Below, piece after piece: positions 32,488 to 39,916 of a DNA stretch of 45,181 nucleotides; the first letter of the stretch is position 1; each line of letters starts with the position of its first letter. Source of the DNA: Streptomyces sp. NRRL F-5123 (GTDB lineage Bacteria > Actinomycetota > Actinomycetes > Streptomycetales > Streptomycetaceae); the NCBI RefSeq assembly GCF_000721495.1, contig NZ_JOHY01000051.1:1-45181 (forward strand), read 5' to 3'. The position numbers were made by a program, and so were the translations under genes. The notes below the pieces were generated by a model that saw only the letters and a list, made by a program, of their open reading frames with translations, ran no database searches and was not told the DNA's origin.

Positions 32488-34085
32488 TGATCACCGCCTC
32501 CGGCATCGAGCTGCGCGCCGGCGCCCGCATCCTCATCGAGTCCGCCTCCTTCCAGGTCGCCAAAGGCGATCGCATCGGTTTGGTCGGCCGCAACGGCGCC
32601 GGGAAGACGACCCTGACCAAGGTGCTGGCCGGCGAGGGCCAGCCGGCGGCCGGGAGCGTCGCGCGGTCCGGGGAGGTCGGCTACCTCCCCCAGGACCCCC
32701 GCACCGGCGACCTCGACATCCTCGCCCGCGACCGCATCCTCGGCGCCCGCGACCTCGACGTCGTGCTGCGCAAGATGCGCGAGAACGAGGAGCGGATGGC
32801 GAACGGAAAGGGCGCCACCCGCGAGAACGCGATGAAGAAATACGCGCGCCTGGAAACGGAATTCCTCACCAAGGGCGGCTACGCCGCCGAGGCCGAGGCG
32901 GCGACCATCGCGGCGGCGCTCGGTCTGCCCGACCGCATCCTCGGGCAGCAGCTGCACACCCTGTCGGGTGGCCAGCGGCGCCGCGTGGAGCTCGCCCGCA
33001 TCCTGTTCTCGGACGCCGACACCCTGCTGCTGGACGAGCCGACGAACCACCTCGACGCGGACTCGATCAGCTGGTTGCGCGACTACCTGAAGACCTATCG
33101 CGGCGGATTCATCGTCATCTCGCACGATGTGAACCTCATCGAGACCGTCGTGAACAAGGTCTTCTATCTCGACGCGAACCGCGCCGGGATCGATGTCTAC
33201 AACATGGGCTGGAAGCTCTACCAGCAGCAGCGGGAAGCCGACGAGAGGCGCCGCAAGCGGGAACGCGCGAATGCGGAGAAGAAAGCCGCCGCGCTCAATT
33301 CGCAGGCCGACAAGATGCGCGCGAAGGCCACCAAAACCGTCGCGGCGCAGAACATGGCGCGGCGCGCGGACAAGCTGCTCTCCGGTCTGGAAGCGGTGCG
33401 CGTCTCGGACAAGGTGGCCAAGCTGCGCTTCCCGGACCCGGCGCCCTGCGGCAAGACACCACTGATGGCGAGCGGCCTGTCGAAGTCGTACGGCTCGCTG
33501 GAGATCTTCACGGACGTGGACCTGGCGATCGACCGGGGCTCGCGCGTGGTGATCCTGGGGCTGAACGGCGCGGGCAAGACCACGCTGCTGCGGCTGCTGG
33601 CCGGGGTGGAGACGCCCGACACGGGCGAGGTGACGCCCGGCCACGGCCTGAAGCTCGGCTATTACGCGCAGGAGCACGAGACGCTGGACCCGGACCGCAC
33701 GGTGCTGGAGAACATGCGCTCGTCCGCCCCCGACACCGATCTGGTGGACATACGCAAGATCCTCGGCTCCTTCCTCTTCTCCGGCGACGACGTCGACAAG
33801 CCGGCCGGCGTGCTGTCCGGTGGCGAGAAGACCCGGCTCGCGCTGGCCTCGCTGGTCGTGTCGAGCGCCAACGTGCTGCTGCTCGACGAGCCGACGAACA
33901 ACCTGGACCCGGCCAGCCGCGAGGAGATCCTGGGCGCGCTGCGCACGTTCACCGGCGCGGTCGTGCTGGTCACCCACGACGAGGGCGCGGTGGAGGCGCT
34001 CCAGCCGGAGCGGATCATCCTGCTCCCGGACGGCGTCGAGGACCTCTGGGGCCAGGACTACGCGGACCTGGTCGCGCTCGCCTGA
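32487..34085 (+). CDS. ABC-F family ATPase
   Basis: A 532-residue soluble protein with two ABC domains and no membrane segments. Domain 1 has GRNGAGKTT, LSGGQRRRVELARI and LLLDEPTNHLDA; domain 2 has GLNGAGKTT, LSGGEKTRLALA and LLLDEPTNNLDP. Between them (about residues 245-315) lies the charged, coiled-coil P-site tRNA interaction motif linker (READERRRKRERANAEKK). ABC-F proteins act on the ribosome as translation factors or, in some cases, antibiotic-resistance proteins. This one looks like the housekeeping actinobacterial type; no antibiotic cluster is near. A hairpin follows the stop. Confidence 0.93.
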   Translation: MITASGIELRAGARILIESASFQVAKGDRIGLVGRNGAGKTTLTKVLAGEGQPAAGSVARSGEVGYLPQDPRTGDLDILARDRILGARDLDVVLRKMRENEERMANGKGATRENAMKKYARLETEFLTKGGYAAEAEAATIAAALGLPDRILGQQLHTLSGGQRRRVELARILFSDADTLLLDEPTNHLDADSISWLRDYLKTYRGGFIVISHDVNLIETVVNKVFYLDANRAGIDVYNMGWKLYQQQREADERRRKRERANAEKKAAALNSQADKMRAKATKTVAAQNMARRADKLLSGLEAVRVSDKVAKLRFPDPAPCGKTPLMASGLSKSYGSLEIFTDVDLAIDRGSRVVILGLNGAGKTTLLRLLAGVETPDTGEVTPGHGLKLGYYAQEHETLDPDRTVLENMRSSAPDTDLVDIRKILGSFLFSGDDVDKPAGVLSGGEKTRLALASLVVSSANVLLLDEPTNNLDPASREEILGALRTFTGAVVLVTHDEGAVEALQPERIILLPDGVEDLWGQDYADLVALA

Positions 34086-34093
34086 CGGCCCCT

Positions 34094-34119
34094 CCGCGGC
34101 GGCCCGGCGTCCGCCGCGG
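34094..34119. terminator. Hairpin after the ABC-F gene
   Basis: CCGCGGCGG (34094-34102) and CCGCCGCGG (34111-34119) form a 9-bp GC stem with an 8-nt loop, 9 nt after the stop codon. No T-run follows. Confidence 0.6.
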
Positions 34120-34150
34120 GAGCGTCCGGCGGTCACCGCGCTCGCCGGAC

Positions 34151-34458
34151 GATCATGCCCGTTGGATCATTCGGCCCACCGCGCGTCCGTCATCTGTGTG
34201 AGTCCGACTGGTACTCGCGCCCACCCCGCGCCATGCGCGGACGTCTCAAGGCGATCAGTGGCGTGACGTCGGCAAACACCTTACGGATGCCCGCTGACCT
34301 GCTGCTCTCGTGCGGGCGCCCTTCTCGGCCGGGAATTCTGCTGCGAAAATCGCGCGCCGCGGAACGTTCTTCGTCGGCTATCGCGGGATTCACGCGGTGA
34401 ATGTCCCGTGACAGACCTTGTCGAATGGGTGGCCAGGAGAGCGCCTAGGGGTGATCAT
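34151..34458. promoter_or_regulatory. Cluster of GATCA motifs in the gbn upstream region
   Basis: The 409-bp gene-free stretch 34086-34494 is less GC-rich than its surroundings and holds GATCAT at 34151, 34165 and 34453 and GATCAGT at 34253. From memory, Gbn (encoded next) prefers a GATC-containing site close to GATCAGT. The cluster therefore suggests autoregulation. Base composition alone would give fewer than one GATCA per strand pair here. No further gene is convincing in this stretch. Confidence 0.45.
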
Positions 34459-34494
34459 GAGAGTCCATAGCGCACTTCCCTGGAGGAGGCACGG

Positions 34495-34716
34495 GTGGCC
34501 GAGACTCTGAAGAAGGGCAGCCGGGTGACCGGCGCCGCGCGCGAGAAGCTCGCGGCAGACCTGAAGAAGAAGTACGACTCCGGTGCGAGCATCAGGGCAC
34601 TGGCCGAGGAGACCGGCCGGTCCTACGGCTTCGTGCACCGGATGCTCAGCGAATCCGGCGTGACCCTGCGCGGTCGCGGCGGAGCGACACGGGGCAAGAA
34701 GGCCGTCACCGCCTGA
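34495..34716 (+). CDS. gbn: Small nucleoid-associated protein Gbn (SCO1839-like)
   Basis: A 73-residue basic protein. The N-terminal tail (AETLKKGSRVTGAAREKLAA) leads to a helix-turn-helix (YDSGASIRALAEETGRSYGF, then VHRMLSESG), ending in RGRGGATRGKK. Length and sequence match what is known of Gbn, a small Streptomyces nucleoid-associated protein that binds thousands of sites and affects development and antibiotic production. The GTG at 34495 has GGAGGAGG 5 nt upstream. It stands alone with its own long upstream region. It is not Lsr2: it lacks the Lsr2 N-terminal dimerisation domain. Confidence 0.9.
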   Translation: MAETLKKGSRVTGAAREKLAADLKKKYDSGASIRALAEETGRSYGFVHRMLSESGVTLRGRGGATRGKKAVTA

Positions 34717-34827
34717 CCTCGCCCCTACGGGCTGGTCGTGGCTGGTCACAGCCTGACCGGGCGATTGAGCCCGGTCCTGACGGGCGGGCGCCCCCCGACC
34801 CTGCGCGACTGCGTGCCGAGCTGTTGG

Positions 34828-34841
34828 TTACTCTTCGGTAA
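34828..34841. promoter_or_regulatory. TTAC-N6-GTAA palindrome upstream of the enoyl-CoA hydratase
   Basis: GTTAC-TCTTCG-GTAAT stands out as an AT-richer dyad 30 nt before the start codon. The form resembles operators of TetR-type regulators of acyl-CoA genes, but only four base pairs per arm are certain. Confidence 0.35.
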
Positions 34842-34871
34842 TCACGCACGCGGTCCGTTCGGAGGTCACCG

Positions 34872-35669
34872 ATGCCCAAAGACACCATCCTGCTCGAACG
34901 CGACGGAATCCGGCTGGCGCTGGACGGCACCGGCACCGTCGCCACCATCACCCTGTGCAACCCGGCCAAGCGCAACGCGCAGTCGCCCGCCCTGTGGCAG
35001 GCGCTGACCGAAGCGGGACGGCTGCTGCCGGGGCAGGTACGGGTCGCGGTGCTGCGCGCCGAGGGGCCGTCCTTCTCCGCCGGCCTCGACCGGCAGGCGT
35101 TCACGCCCGAGGGCTTCGACGGCGGTCCGTCGTTCCTCGATCTCGGGCGCGGCGACGCGGGCGAGCTGGACGCGACCATCGCCGGGTATCAGCAGGCCTT
35201 CACCTGGTGGCGGCGTACCGACCTGATCACGGTCGCCGCCGTCCAGGGCCATGCCATCGGGGCCGGATTCCAGCTCGCGCTGGCCTGCGACCTGCGGGTG
35301 TGTGCGGACGACGTGCAGTTCGCCATGCGCGAGACCAGCCTGGGCCTGGTGCCCGACCTCACCGGCACCAAGCCGCTCGCCGAGCTGGTCGGCTACGGCC
35401 GCGCGCTGGAGATCTGCGTGACCGGCCGCTCCGTGCACGCGGACGAGGCCGAGCGCACCGGGCTCGCCAACCTCGTGGTGCCCGCCGCCGAGCTGGACGC
35501 CGCCGTCGCCGACCTGACCGCCGCGCTGCTCGCCCCGCCCCGCGACGCCGTCAACGAGACGAAGGCCCTGCTCCGTACCGCCCGGTCCCATGCCGAGGAC
35601 GCGCAGTACGCGGCCGAGCGCGCCGCCCAGGGCCGGCGGCTGCGGGATCTGGCGGGCGCGGCGGAGTAG
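34872..35669 (+). CDS. Enoyl-CoA hydratase/isomerase family protein
   Basis: A 265-residue crotonase-fold protein. RNAQSPALWQAL is the usual CoA-pocket stretch, FSAGLDRQAF the first oxyanion-hole region, and VQGHAIGAGFQLALACDLRV the second. METSLGLVPDLTGT carries a Glu at the usual place of one catalytic acid; the other catalytic Glu of true hydratases (in GGG-x-E) is replaced here by Gln in GAGFQLA. It may thus be an isomerase or a non-hydratase member. The ATG at 34872 has GGAGGT 7 nt upstream. No beta-oxidation partners adjoin it. Confidence 0.85.
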   Translation: MPKDTILLERDGIRLALDGTGTVATITLCNPAKRNAQSPALWQALTEAGRLLPGQVRVAVLRAEGPSFSAGLDRQAFTPEGFDGGPSFLDLGRGDAGELDATIAGYQQAFTWWRRTDLITVAAVQGHAIGAGFQLALACDLRVCADDVQFAMRETSLGLVPDLTGTKPLAELVGYGRALEICVTGRSVHADEAERTGLANLVVPAAELDAAVADLTAALLAPPRDAVNETKALLRTARSHAEDAQYAAERAAQGRRLRDLAGAAE

Positions 35670-35700
35670 CCGGGCCGCGGGCAGGGCCGGCGGGCCCGGA

Positions 35701-36552
35701 TCACTGCGTTCCGGTCACCACGACCGCCGCCGCGACCGGGCCCGGCGCGCCGTCCGCCGCCGCGGCCGTGACGGCGGCGGACACCGCGCGGGCCACCGCG
35801 TACGGGCGGTTCCCCGCCGCCACCGTCAGCTGCACCTGCACCCGGCGGCCGTCCGGCGTGTCGCGTACCCGTACACCCGTGCCGAAGCCCGCCAGCCGCC
35901 GGGACAGCCGCAGCACGCCGGGCACCGCGAGCGCGGCCGCCGCGACCCGGTCGGCGGGCCCGCCCGCGGCCCCGTCCGTGACCTCCGGCGGGCCCTCGCC
36001 CTCGACCACCACGCCCTCCAGCACCGCGTCCGGCGCGGGCAGCTCGTCCAGCAGCGCGGTCACCGCGAGGTCGACCGAGCGCACCGGCACCCCGAGGCCC
36101 TCCCGCGCGGACGCCCACAGCACGGCCCGCAGCCGTTCCGCGGTGCGCGGCAGCGGGTCGTCCGGCGTGGCCGCGAAGTCCGCGGTGATCCGCAGCGGCC
36201 CGTACGGCAGGGCGCCCACCGGCGCGGCCCCTTCGGACCTGGCCGCGACGGCTCCTGACGCCCCCTCGCCCGGCCCACCGCCCGCACCGCCGCCCGATGC
36301 CCCGCCCGGTGCGCCTCCCGGCAGGCCCCGTGGTCCGCCGTCCGCCGCGCCGTCGGCCCTGTCGCCGTCCCCGTCCAGCTCGATCACCAGCGCGCCCAGC
36401 CGTACGCCCGGCAGCGCGTCAGCCGTCCGGCGCAGCGCGGCGACGGCGGCGCTCTCGGTGATCCAGGCGGAGTCCTCCGCCTCGCCCAGCGGCAGCAGGC
36501 GTCCCAGCGCGACCTGTTCCCGTACCGTCCTGGCCAGTCGGTCCATGGTCAC
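35701..36552 (-). CDS. Asp23-cluster associated protein of unknown function
   Basis: A 283-residue protein of the type labelled in Streptomyces genomes, from memory, as 'nucleopolyhedrovirus P10 family'; that label gives no function. Residues about 1-65 are one helical segment. A Gly/Ala-rich low-complexity stretch (about 70-105, GGAPGGASGGGAGGGPGEG) follows, then two related segments (about 115-190 and 195-280) with alternating strands that recall the Asp23 fold (VRVRDTPDGRRVQVQLTVAA... YAVARAVSAAVTAA). It is divergent from the Asp23 genes, 138 nt away. It starts with GTG at 36552 or ATG two codons later; no strong Shine-Dalgarno decides. Confidence 0.65.
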   Translation of the reverse strand: MTMDRLARTVREQVALGRLLPLGEAEDSAWITESAAVAALRRTADALPGVRLGALVIELDGDGDRADGAADGGPRGLPGGAPGGASGGGAGGGPGEGASGAVAARSEGAAPVGALPYGPLRITADFAATPDDPLPRTAERLRAVLWASAREGLGVPVRSVDLAVTALLDELPAPDAVLEGVVVEGEGPPEVTDGAAGGPADRVAAAALAVPGVLRLSRRLAGFGTGVRVRDTPDGRRVQVQLTVAAGNRPYAVARAVSAAVTAAAADGAPGPVAAAVVVTGTQ

Positions 36553-36690
36553 CAGGTCTCATCGCCTTCCGGTGTGCAACCACTCGATCGGGGGTGGTGG
36601 CGGTCTCCTCTGGACGCATCCCCGGAGCGCTCCGGGGCATGCGCACATAGTGTGGTGCACGGAGCAGCCCATACGAAGGGACGACTCGCG

Positions 36691-37197
36691 ATGACGGACA
36701 GCGGGCAGCACAACCGGCCGGAGCCCGAGGGCTCGGCCGCAGGCGACGGCGGCCGGACCCTCGACAAGGGAACGGCGGGCGGCGCGGCGCGCAAGGCACT
36801 CGGCGACCCCGCGAGCCGGGGCCGCACCACCATCGCGGACGGCGTGGTGGAGAAGATCGCCGGGCTCGCCGCGCGCGACGTGGTGGGCGTGCACGCCATG
36901 GGCACGGGCCTGTCCCGGACGTTCGGCGCGGTGCGCGACCGCGTCCCGGGCAGCACGCGCTCGGCGACCCGCGGCGTCAAGGCCGAGGTCGGCGAGGTGC
37001 AGACGGCGCTGGACCTCGACATCGTCGTCGAGTACGGCGTCTCCATCGTCGATGTCGCCCGCGCGGTGCGGGAGAACGTCATCGCGGCGGTGGAGCGGAT
37101 GACCGGCCTCGAAGTCGTCGAGGTCAATATCGCCGTGGGCGACGTCAAGCTGCCCGACGACGACGATGATGACGACCGTGAGCAGCGGGTCCAGTAG
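36691..37197 (+). CDS. Asp23/Gls24 family envelope stress protein
   Basis: A 168-residue protein. After a polar N-terminus of about 50 residues comes the Asp23 domain: GRTTIADGVVEKIAGLAARD, VGVHAMG, then VQTALDLDIVVEYGVSIVDV and VRENVIAAVERMTGLEVVEV. It ends in a run of Asp (DDDDDDD). Asp23 proteins coat the inner membrane side, anchored by AmaP, and respond to cell-envelope stress. The ATG at 36691 has GAAGGGA upstream, and TAGTGT at 36648-36653 may be the -10 box. It is first in a five-gene set. Confidence 0.9.
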   Translation: MTDSGQHNRPEPEGSAAGDGGRTLDKGTAGGAARKALGDPASRGRTTIADGVVEKIAGLAARDVVGVHAMGTGLSRTFGAVRDRVPGSTRSATRGVKAEVGEVQTALDLDIVVEYGVSIVDVARAVRENVIAAVERMTGLEVVEVNIAVGDVKLPDDDDDDDREQRVQ

Positions 37198-37252
37198 TGG
37201 CGACTGCCCGGCACCCGGCACCTGAAGCGGCGAGACGGACCTGGAGCGGACG

Positions 37253-37453
37253 ATGAGCATGGCGGTGATCGGCCTCGCGGCCGGCATGGCACTGGGGTTC
37301 GCCGGCTATTTCGGCGGCTTCGGCGCGTTCCTCGTGGTGGCGCTGCTCGGGGCGGTCGGCTTCGTGGCGGGCAAGTTCTTCGACGGGGACCTCGAACCGG
37401 GGGACTTCTTCCGCACCAGGGACCGCGACCGCGACCGTGACCGGCGGCGCTGA
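37253..37453 (+). CDS. Small membrane protein with charged RDRDRD tail
   Basis: A 66-residue protein with two closely packed Gly-rich membrane helices (residues about 4-40, IGLAAGMALGFAGYFGG and FGAFLVVALLGAVGFVAG) and a tail of alternating Arg and Asp (RDRDRDRDRRR). Such DUF2273-like small proteins go with Asp23/AmaP genes and may help hold Asp23 at the membrane. The stop codon TGA shares its A with the ATG of the next gene (TGATG). Confidence 0.75.
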   Translation: MSMAVIGLAAGMALGFAGYFGGFGAFLVVALLGAVGFVAGKFFDGDLEPGDFFRTRDRDRDRDRRR

Positions 37454-37821
37454 TGGCACCGGCGGTTCCCGGACAGCTCCCCGCGGCCGAGCGCGGGGCG
37501 CTGCGTATCGCGGACCGGGTCGTAGCCAAGATCGCCGCCCAGGCCGCGGGTGAGGTCCTCACGGACGCGCCGGGCGCCGACCTCGTCCCGCGCGACGCCC
37601 GCCCGCACGCCTCGGTGTCCGTGCGCAAGGACACCGCCCGGCTCCGGCTGACCCTCGAACTCGGCTACCCGGCGAACATCGGCGCGGTCTGCGGCACGGT
37701 CCGCCGCCATGTCACGGGGAGAGTCGAGTCCCTGACGGGTATGGATGTACCCGAGGTGGCCGTCGACGTGGAGCGACTGCACTCCACGGCGGCCGAGCGT
37801 GACGAGGGGAGGGTGGAGTGA
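37453..37821 (+). CDS. Second, short Asp23 family protein
   Basis: A 122-residue protein with a minimal Asp23 domain: LRIADRVVAKIAAQAAGEVL, ASVSVRKDTARLRLTLELGY, VRRHVTGRVESLTGMDVPEV. It is one base-overlapped with the preceding small membrane gene and overlaps the next gene by 4 nt (GTGA at 37818). Together with the first Asp23 protein it may form mixed polymers at the membrane. Confidence 0.82.
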   Translation: MAPAVPGQLPAAERGALRIADRVVAKIAAQAAGEVLTDAPGADLVPRDARPHASVSVRKDTARLRLTLELGYPANIGAVCGTVRRHVTGRVESLTGMDVPEVAVDVERLHSTAAERDEGRVE

Positions 37822-38522
37822 GCGACGACAGCGGCGGCAGCGGCGGCAGCTACGAATACCGCGAGCAGGACCCGGGCAAGTCCGACGAGGAGAACGCCCG
37901 GGCCAGCATCGCCCAGCGGACCGTCATCAAGCCCTACGCGGTGACGTCCGGGCTGCCCGGCGGGGGAGAGGGCCCCAAGGTCCGCCGCTTCTGGGCCGGC
38001 CGCCGCGTCCCCGCCGCGCTCACCGCCGCCGTGGGCCTGGGGCTGACGGGGCTCTTCCTCTACGACATCGCGTCGGTGCGTGCCGACCGGCAGGCGATGC
38101 AGTGGCGCAAGACCCTCGCCGACGAGCTCGCCACCCGGCACCTCGACAACGTCTGGATCATCGTGGGCGCCGCGGTCTGCGCCGCCCTCGGGCTGTGGCT
38201 GCTGGTCCTCGCCCTGACCCCCGGCGAGCGCGGCCTGCTGCCCATGGCGCGCAACGGGGCGGACGGGGTCCGCGCCGGGCTCGACCGGCGCGCCGCCGCG
38301 CTCGTGCTGCGCGACCGGGCGATGGAGGTCTCCGGGGTGCGCTCGGCCCGCGTCGAGGTCGGCCGCCGCCGTATCAAGGCCCGCGCCTTCTCCCACTTCC
38401 GCGAACTGGAAGAGGTGCGCGACGACCTGACGGCCGCGCTCGGCGAGGCCGTGCGGCAGCTGGGACTCGCCAGGGCGCCGCACCTGCACATCCACCTCCA
38501 CCGGGCCGAGAAGAAGGGGTGA
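37818..38522 (+). CDS. DUF6286-type membrane protein of the Asp23 cluster
   Basis: A 234-residue protein. An N-terminal cytoplasmic stretch of about 65 polar residues is followed by two membrane helices (about 68-85, VPAALTAAVGLGLTGLFLYD, and about 112-134, VWIIVGAAVCAALGLWLLVL). A cytoplasmic C-terminal domain (about 145-234) follows with an Asp23/AmaP-like helix-strand pattern (LVLRDRAMEVSGVRSARVEV, VRDDLTAALGEAVRQLGLA). The GTG at 37818 overlaps the preceding stop as GTGA. It probably anchors Asp23 proteins as AmaP does. Confidence 0.8.
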   Translation: MSDDSGGSGGSYEYREQDPGKSDEENARASIAQRTVIKPYAVTSGLPGGGEGPKVRRFWAGRRVPAALTAAVGLGLTGLFLYDIASVRADRQAMQWRKTLADELATRHLDNVWIIVGAAVCAALGLWLLVLALTPGERGLLPMARNGADGVRAGLDRRAAALVLRDRAMEVSGVRSARVEVGRRRIKARAFSHFRELEEVRDDLTAALGEAVRQLGLARAPHLHIHLHRAEKKG

Positions 38523-38529
38523 GGGCGCC

Positions 38530-39126
38530 GTGCGGACGACCGTCAACCGGGTGCTGCTCGCCCTGATCGGGCTGGCCTTGCTGGTGCTCGGCCTGTCGGT
38601 GCTCGTCGGCAGCCTCGACCTCCAGCGCCACTGGGGCTTCACGATGCCCGGCTGGTGGCCCTTCACCGGGCCCAAGGACGTGCTGCTCACCGACCGCAGC
38701 AGGACCCGCTACCGCTCCGACGGCTGGTGGTGGCCGGTCGTCTTCGCCGTGCTCGGCGTCCTCTTCCTCGCCGGCCTGTGGTGGCTGCTCGCCCAGTTCC
38801 GCAGCCGGCGGCTGCGGCAGATCAGGATCGACAGCGGCGACGGCCAGGGCGCGCTGCTGCGCGGTCGCGCCCTGGAGACCGTGCTGCGCGCCGAGGCGGA
38901 GGAAGCGGAAGGCGTCGAGTGGGCGGGGGCGCGGCTCACCGGGCGGCGCAACTCGCCCGAGGCCCGCCTCGTCCTCGGCCTCGAACCCCGCGCGACCCCC
39001 GAGGACGTCGTCGCCGGCCTCGACTCCCACGTCCTCGACCGCGCCCGCACCTCCGCGGGCCTCGACACCCTGCCGGCCGAGGCGCGGCTGAGGCCCGTCC
39101 GCCACCGGGCGAGCCGGGTCACCTGA
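38530..39126 (+). CDS. amaP: AmaP-like alkaline shock membrane anchor protein
   Basis: A 198-residue protein with two membrane helices, residues about 7-28 (VLLALIGLALLVLGLSVLVG) and about 68-90 (WWWPVVFAVLGVLFLAGLWW), joined by an outside loop. A cytoplasmic domain of about 100 residues has the AmaP pattern (VEWAGARLTGRRNSPEARLV). AmaP tethers Asp23 to the membrane. It starts with GTG at 38530, 7 nt after the DUF6286 gene, and converges on the SDR gene 27 nt further on. Confidence 0.8.
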   Translation: MRTTVNRVLLALIGLALLVLGLSVLVGSLDLQRHWGFTMPGWWPFTGPKDVLLTDRSRTRYRSDGWWWPVVFAVLGVLFLAGLWWLLAQFRSRRLRQIRIDSGDGQGALLRGRALETVLRAEAEEAEGVEWAGARLTGRRNSPEARLVLGLEPRATPEDVVAGLDSHVLDRARTSAGLDTLPAEARLRPVRHRASRVT

Positions 39127-39153
39127 CCCGGAGCGGCGCCTGACGGGGAGTCC

Positions 39154-39915
39154 TCACAGGGAGTGCAGCGCTCCGCCGTCCACGGGGAGCACGATGCCCG
39201 TCAGGTAGGAGGCCGCGGGGGAGAGGAGGAAGGCCGCGGTGCGGCCGAACTCCTCGGGGGTGCCGTAGCGGCGCAGGGGGATGCGGGCGGCGTGGCCGGC
39301 GCGCGCGGCGTCGGGGTCGCCCGCGAGGGAGTCCAGCTCGCGCACGCGGTCGGTGTCGATGCGCGCGGGGAGCAGGCAGACGACCCGGATCCCGCGGGGA
39401 CCGACCTCCGCGGCGAGGGTCTTGGCGAAGCCGGCGAGCCCCGGCCGCAGCCCGTTGGAGATCGCGAGCCCCGGAATGGGCTCCCGGACGGAGCCGGAGA
39501 GCACGAACCCGATGACGCCGCCCTCGCCGAGGGACGCCGCGGCGGAGCGGGCGAGCCGTACCGCCCCGAGGAAGACGGACTGGAAGGCGGCGAGCCACTG
39601 CTCGTCCGTCATGTCGGCCGCGGCCCCGGCGGGTGGCCCGCCGACGCTGATGAGCACTCCGTCGAGCGCCCCGAACCGGGTGCGGGCGGTGGCGAGCAGC
39701 GTCTCGGCGGTCGCCGGGTCCGCGTTGTCCGCGACGACGCCGAGCGCCCGCTCGGGCCCGCCCATCTCGGCCGCGGCGGCGTCCACCGTCGCGGCGGTGC
39801 GCCCGGAGACCACGACCTTCGCGCCCTCCGCGGCGAGTTCGCGGGCGGCGGCGAGGCCGAGGCCGCGCCCGCCGCCCGTCACCACGTACACCCGGTCCTT
39901 GAGTCCGAGGTCCAT
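39154..39915 (-). CDS. SDR family oxidoreductase lacking the usual Tyr/Lys pair
   Basis: A 253-residue short-chain dehydrogenase fold: TGGGRGLGLAAARELA (cofactor loop), ADNADP, ISVGGPPAG in place of NAG, and a normal C-terminus (SYLTGIVLPVDGG). Where canonical members have Ser...Tyr-x-x-x-Lys, this protein reads SGSVREPIPGLAISNGLRPG, so the catalytic Tyr and Lys are replaced by Ile and Leu. From memory this SNGLRPGL variant recurs in actinobacteria and bacilli, so it is a subfamily and not decay. It may bind NAD(P) without standard catalysis. The ATG at 39915 follows the GH15 stop with a 1-nt gap. Confidence 0.85.
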   Translation of the reverse strand: MDLGLKDRVYVVTGGGRGLGLAAARELAAEGAKVVVSGRTAATVDAAAAEMGGPERALGVVADNADPATAETLLATARTRFGALDGVLISVGGPPAGAAADMTDEQWLAAFQSVFLGAVRLARSAAASLGEGGVIGFVLSGSVREPIPGLAISNGLRPGLAGFAKTLAAEVGPRGIRVVCLLPARIDTDRVRELDSLAGDPDAARAGHAARIPLRRYGTPEEFGRTAAFLLSPAASYLTGIVLPVDGGALHSL

Positions 39916-39916
39916 C

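Noticed and set aside
34155..34400. 81-codon open frame upstream of gbn
   Set aside because: No Shine-Dalgarno, poor third-position GC bias and no recognisable family; the region looks regulatory.
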